Source: JANXQG01 sp037147235
Lineage (GTDB): Bacteria; Planctomycetota; Planctomycetia; Pirellulales; Thermoguttaceae
Assembly: GCA_037147235.1 (NCBI GenBank)
Contig: JBAWVO010000313.1
Coordinates: 1 to 7,448, forward strand
Direction of reading: 5' to 3'
DNA: 7,448 nucleotides
The notes beneath the pieces are model-generated. The model was not told where the DNA came from. It worked only from the letters and a program-made list of their open reading frames with translations, and made no database searches. Positions 6,933 to 7,448 of the stretch are shown piece after piece (within the stretch, counting starts at the first letter, position 1; each line of letters starts with the position of its first letter). The translations under genes and the position numbers were made by a program.

Positions 6933-7285
6933 CTACTCCGCAGTGCCAAGGTAAACATTGTTTCGATGCCAATCCAGAAATCGCTTTGCGATCTCTTTGC
7001 GAGGTTGAACCGCAAGGCTTCGATTTGCTAGCGACTCAAGCGGCAGGCCGCCGTCCTGTTGAGCGGAGAACACGCTGGCGATACATATACGGGCATCATT
7101 TGGGTCTTCAGAATCCAAAACGGAGACGACCGCAAATGGCTGAACGGCTGCTCCGGTCTCGGCCCGCTGTCTGTTCGTCGGCCGCCATGCTCGCGAATCA
7201 ACAGTTCTAGCAATTCCCGAACCCTCCACTTATCGCAAAAGACTTTCAGGCTTGCCGTTGGTAATTCAAAGTTTGCTAGGGTCAT
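6933..7285 (-). pseudogene. Possible decayed small gene, nucleotidyltransferase-like N-terminus
   Basis: The leftward reading begins at ATG 7285-7283, with GGAG 11 bases upstream. The first residues, LPTASLKVFCDKWRVREL, resemble the helix that precedes the GSxxRxxxxxxSDxDL motif of MNT-type minimal nucleotidyltransferases. The expected GS...SDID signature does not follow. That frame ends at 7028 after low-quality sequence, while a second frame remains open from 7229 to the stop at 6933. A frameshifted remnant of about 117 residues is one explanation. The second half (for example KEIAKRFLDWHRNNVYL) does not match the nucleotidyltransferase C-terminus I would expect. The whole region could be non-coding. 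MNT genes usually pair with a HEPN partner, and none is present. Confidence 0.25.
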
Positions 7286-7351
7286 AATGCCAAAATCTCC
7301 ACGAGGCTTCGATCTGGCTCACAACTGCCTCATCAAAAAACGGACCTAAAA

Positions 7352-7366
7352 CTCCGGCCGGCGGAG
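7352..7366 (-). terminator. Weak terminator-like hairpin read on the minus strand
   Basis: CTCCG (7352-7356) and CGGAG (7362-7366) form a 5-bp GC stem with a 5-base loop. On the minus strand the stem is followed at once by TTTT, and a run of six T follows 11 bases later (7340-7335). The stem is short for an intrinsic terminator. If real, it would stop a leftward transcript entering from beyond the right edge. Confidence 0.2.
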
Positions 7367-7425
7367 GATCTCGGCTTGAACGAGGAGAAATAGGTCGAAA
7401 TGGGGTATCCCCTTGGCTGGCGTGA

Positions 7426-7441
7426 CCACTATATGTTGTGG
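7426..7441 (+). promoter_or_regulatory. Candidate NrdR box at the right edge of the window
   Basis: CCACTATATGTTGTGG matches the NrdR consensus acaCwAtATaTwGtgt at 13 of 16 positions, including the central CTATAT and TTGTG blocks. It sits in a wider GACCAC / GTGGTC inverted repeat (7424-7443). NrdR represses ribonucleotide reductase genes, normally through two boxes about three helical turns apart. No second box is visible to the left, so a partner would have to lie beyond 7448. The likely target is an nrd gene starting to the right. The decayed leftward gene about 140 bases away is a much less likely target. Strand is nominal because the site is palindromic. Confidence 0.6.
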
Positions 7442-7448
7442 TCGTGCG

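Noticed and set aside
6980..6992. ATCGC-TTT-GCGAT hairpin in the decayed-gene region
   Set aside because: It has five base pairs, no following T-run and no second copy in the window, so it is expected by chance.
7402..7412. GGGG-TAT-CCCC palindrome left of the NrdR box, considered as a second box
   Set aside because: It does not match the NrdR consensus, and its centre is about 26 bases from the box instead of the usual 31-32.

Overview
The window looks like a moderately GC-rich chromosomal segment, most likely from a planctomycete. This is inferred from three things: a GH95/DUF5703-type secreted glycosidase, a very large exported protein with no clear enzyme signature, and two families of small palindromic repeats of a kind I associate with planctomycete genomes. 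No rRNA, tRNA, CRISPR array, transposase or phage gene was seen.

Layout. Positions 1-109 hold half of a palindromic repeat and the ribosome binding site of the first gene. Positions 110-2755 (+) encode an 881-residue secreted glycoside hydrolase of the GH95/DUF5703 type, with a full copy of the same palindromic repeat lying in frame just after its signal peptide. Positions 2756-3050 are largely empty. Positions 3051-3602 (+) encode a small methyltransferase-fold protein with an atypical C-terminal half. Positions 3603-3833 separate two convergent genes and hold a second, unrelated repeat: three copies of a GCTCCACGCACCC motif in alternating orientation, ending exactly at the next gene's stop codon. 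Positions 3834-6749 (-) encode a 971-residue exported multidomain protein: an N-terminal carbohydrate-binding-like beta-sandwich, a proline-rich linker, a TIM-barrel glycosidase-like centre whose acid/base motif reads WQLGDDRD, and C-terminal beta-sandwich domains. A dyad-symmetric, operator-like site lies about 40-60 bases before its start. Positions 6933-7285 (-) look like a decayed small gene whose first residues resemble the start of an MNT-type nucleotidyltransferase. At the right edge (7426-7441) is a strong candidate NrdR box, which suggests that a ribonucleotide reductase gene begins just outside the window.

The two large genes both point to polysaccharide handling outside the cytoplasm, but they are convergent and separated, so there is no evidence that they form one operon. 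No complete new multi-gene system is visible. The most unusual content is the repeats: one translated inside a secreted enzyme, and one giving competing hairpins between convergent genes.
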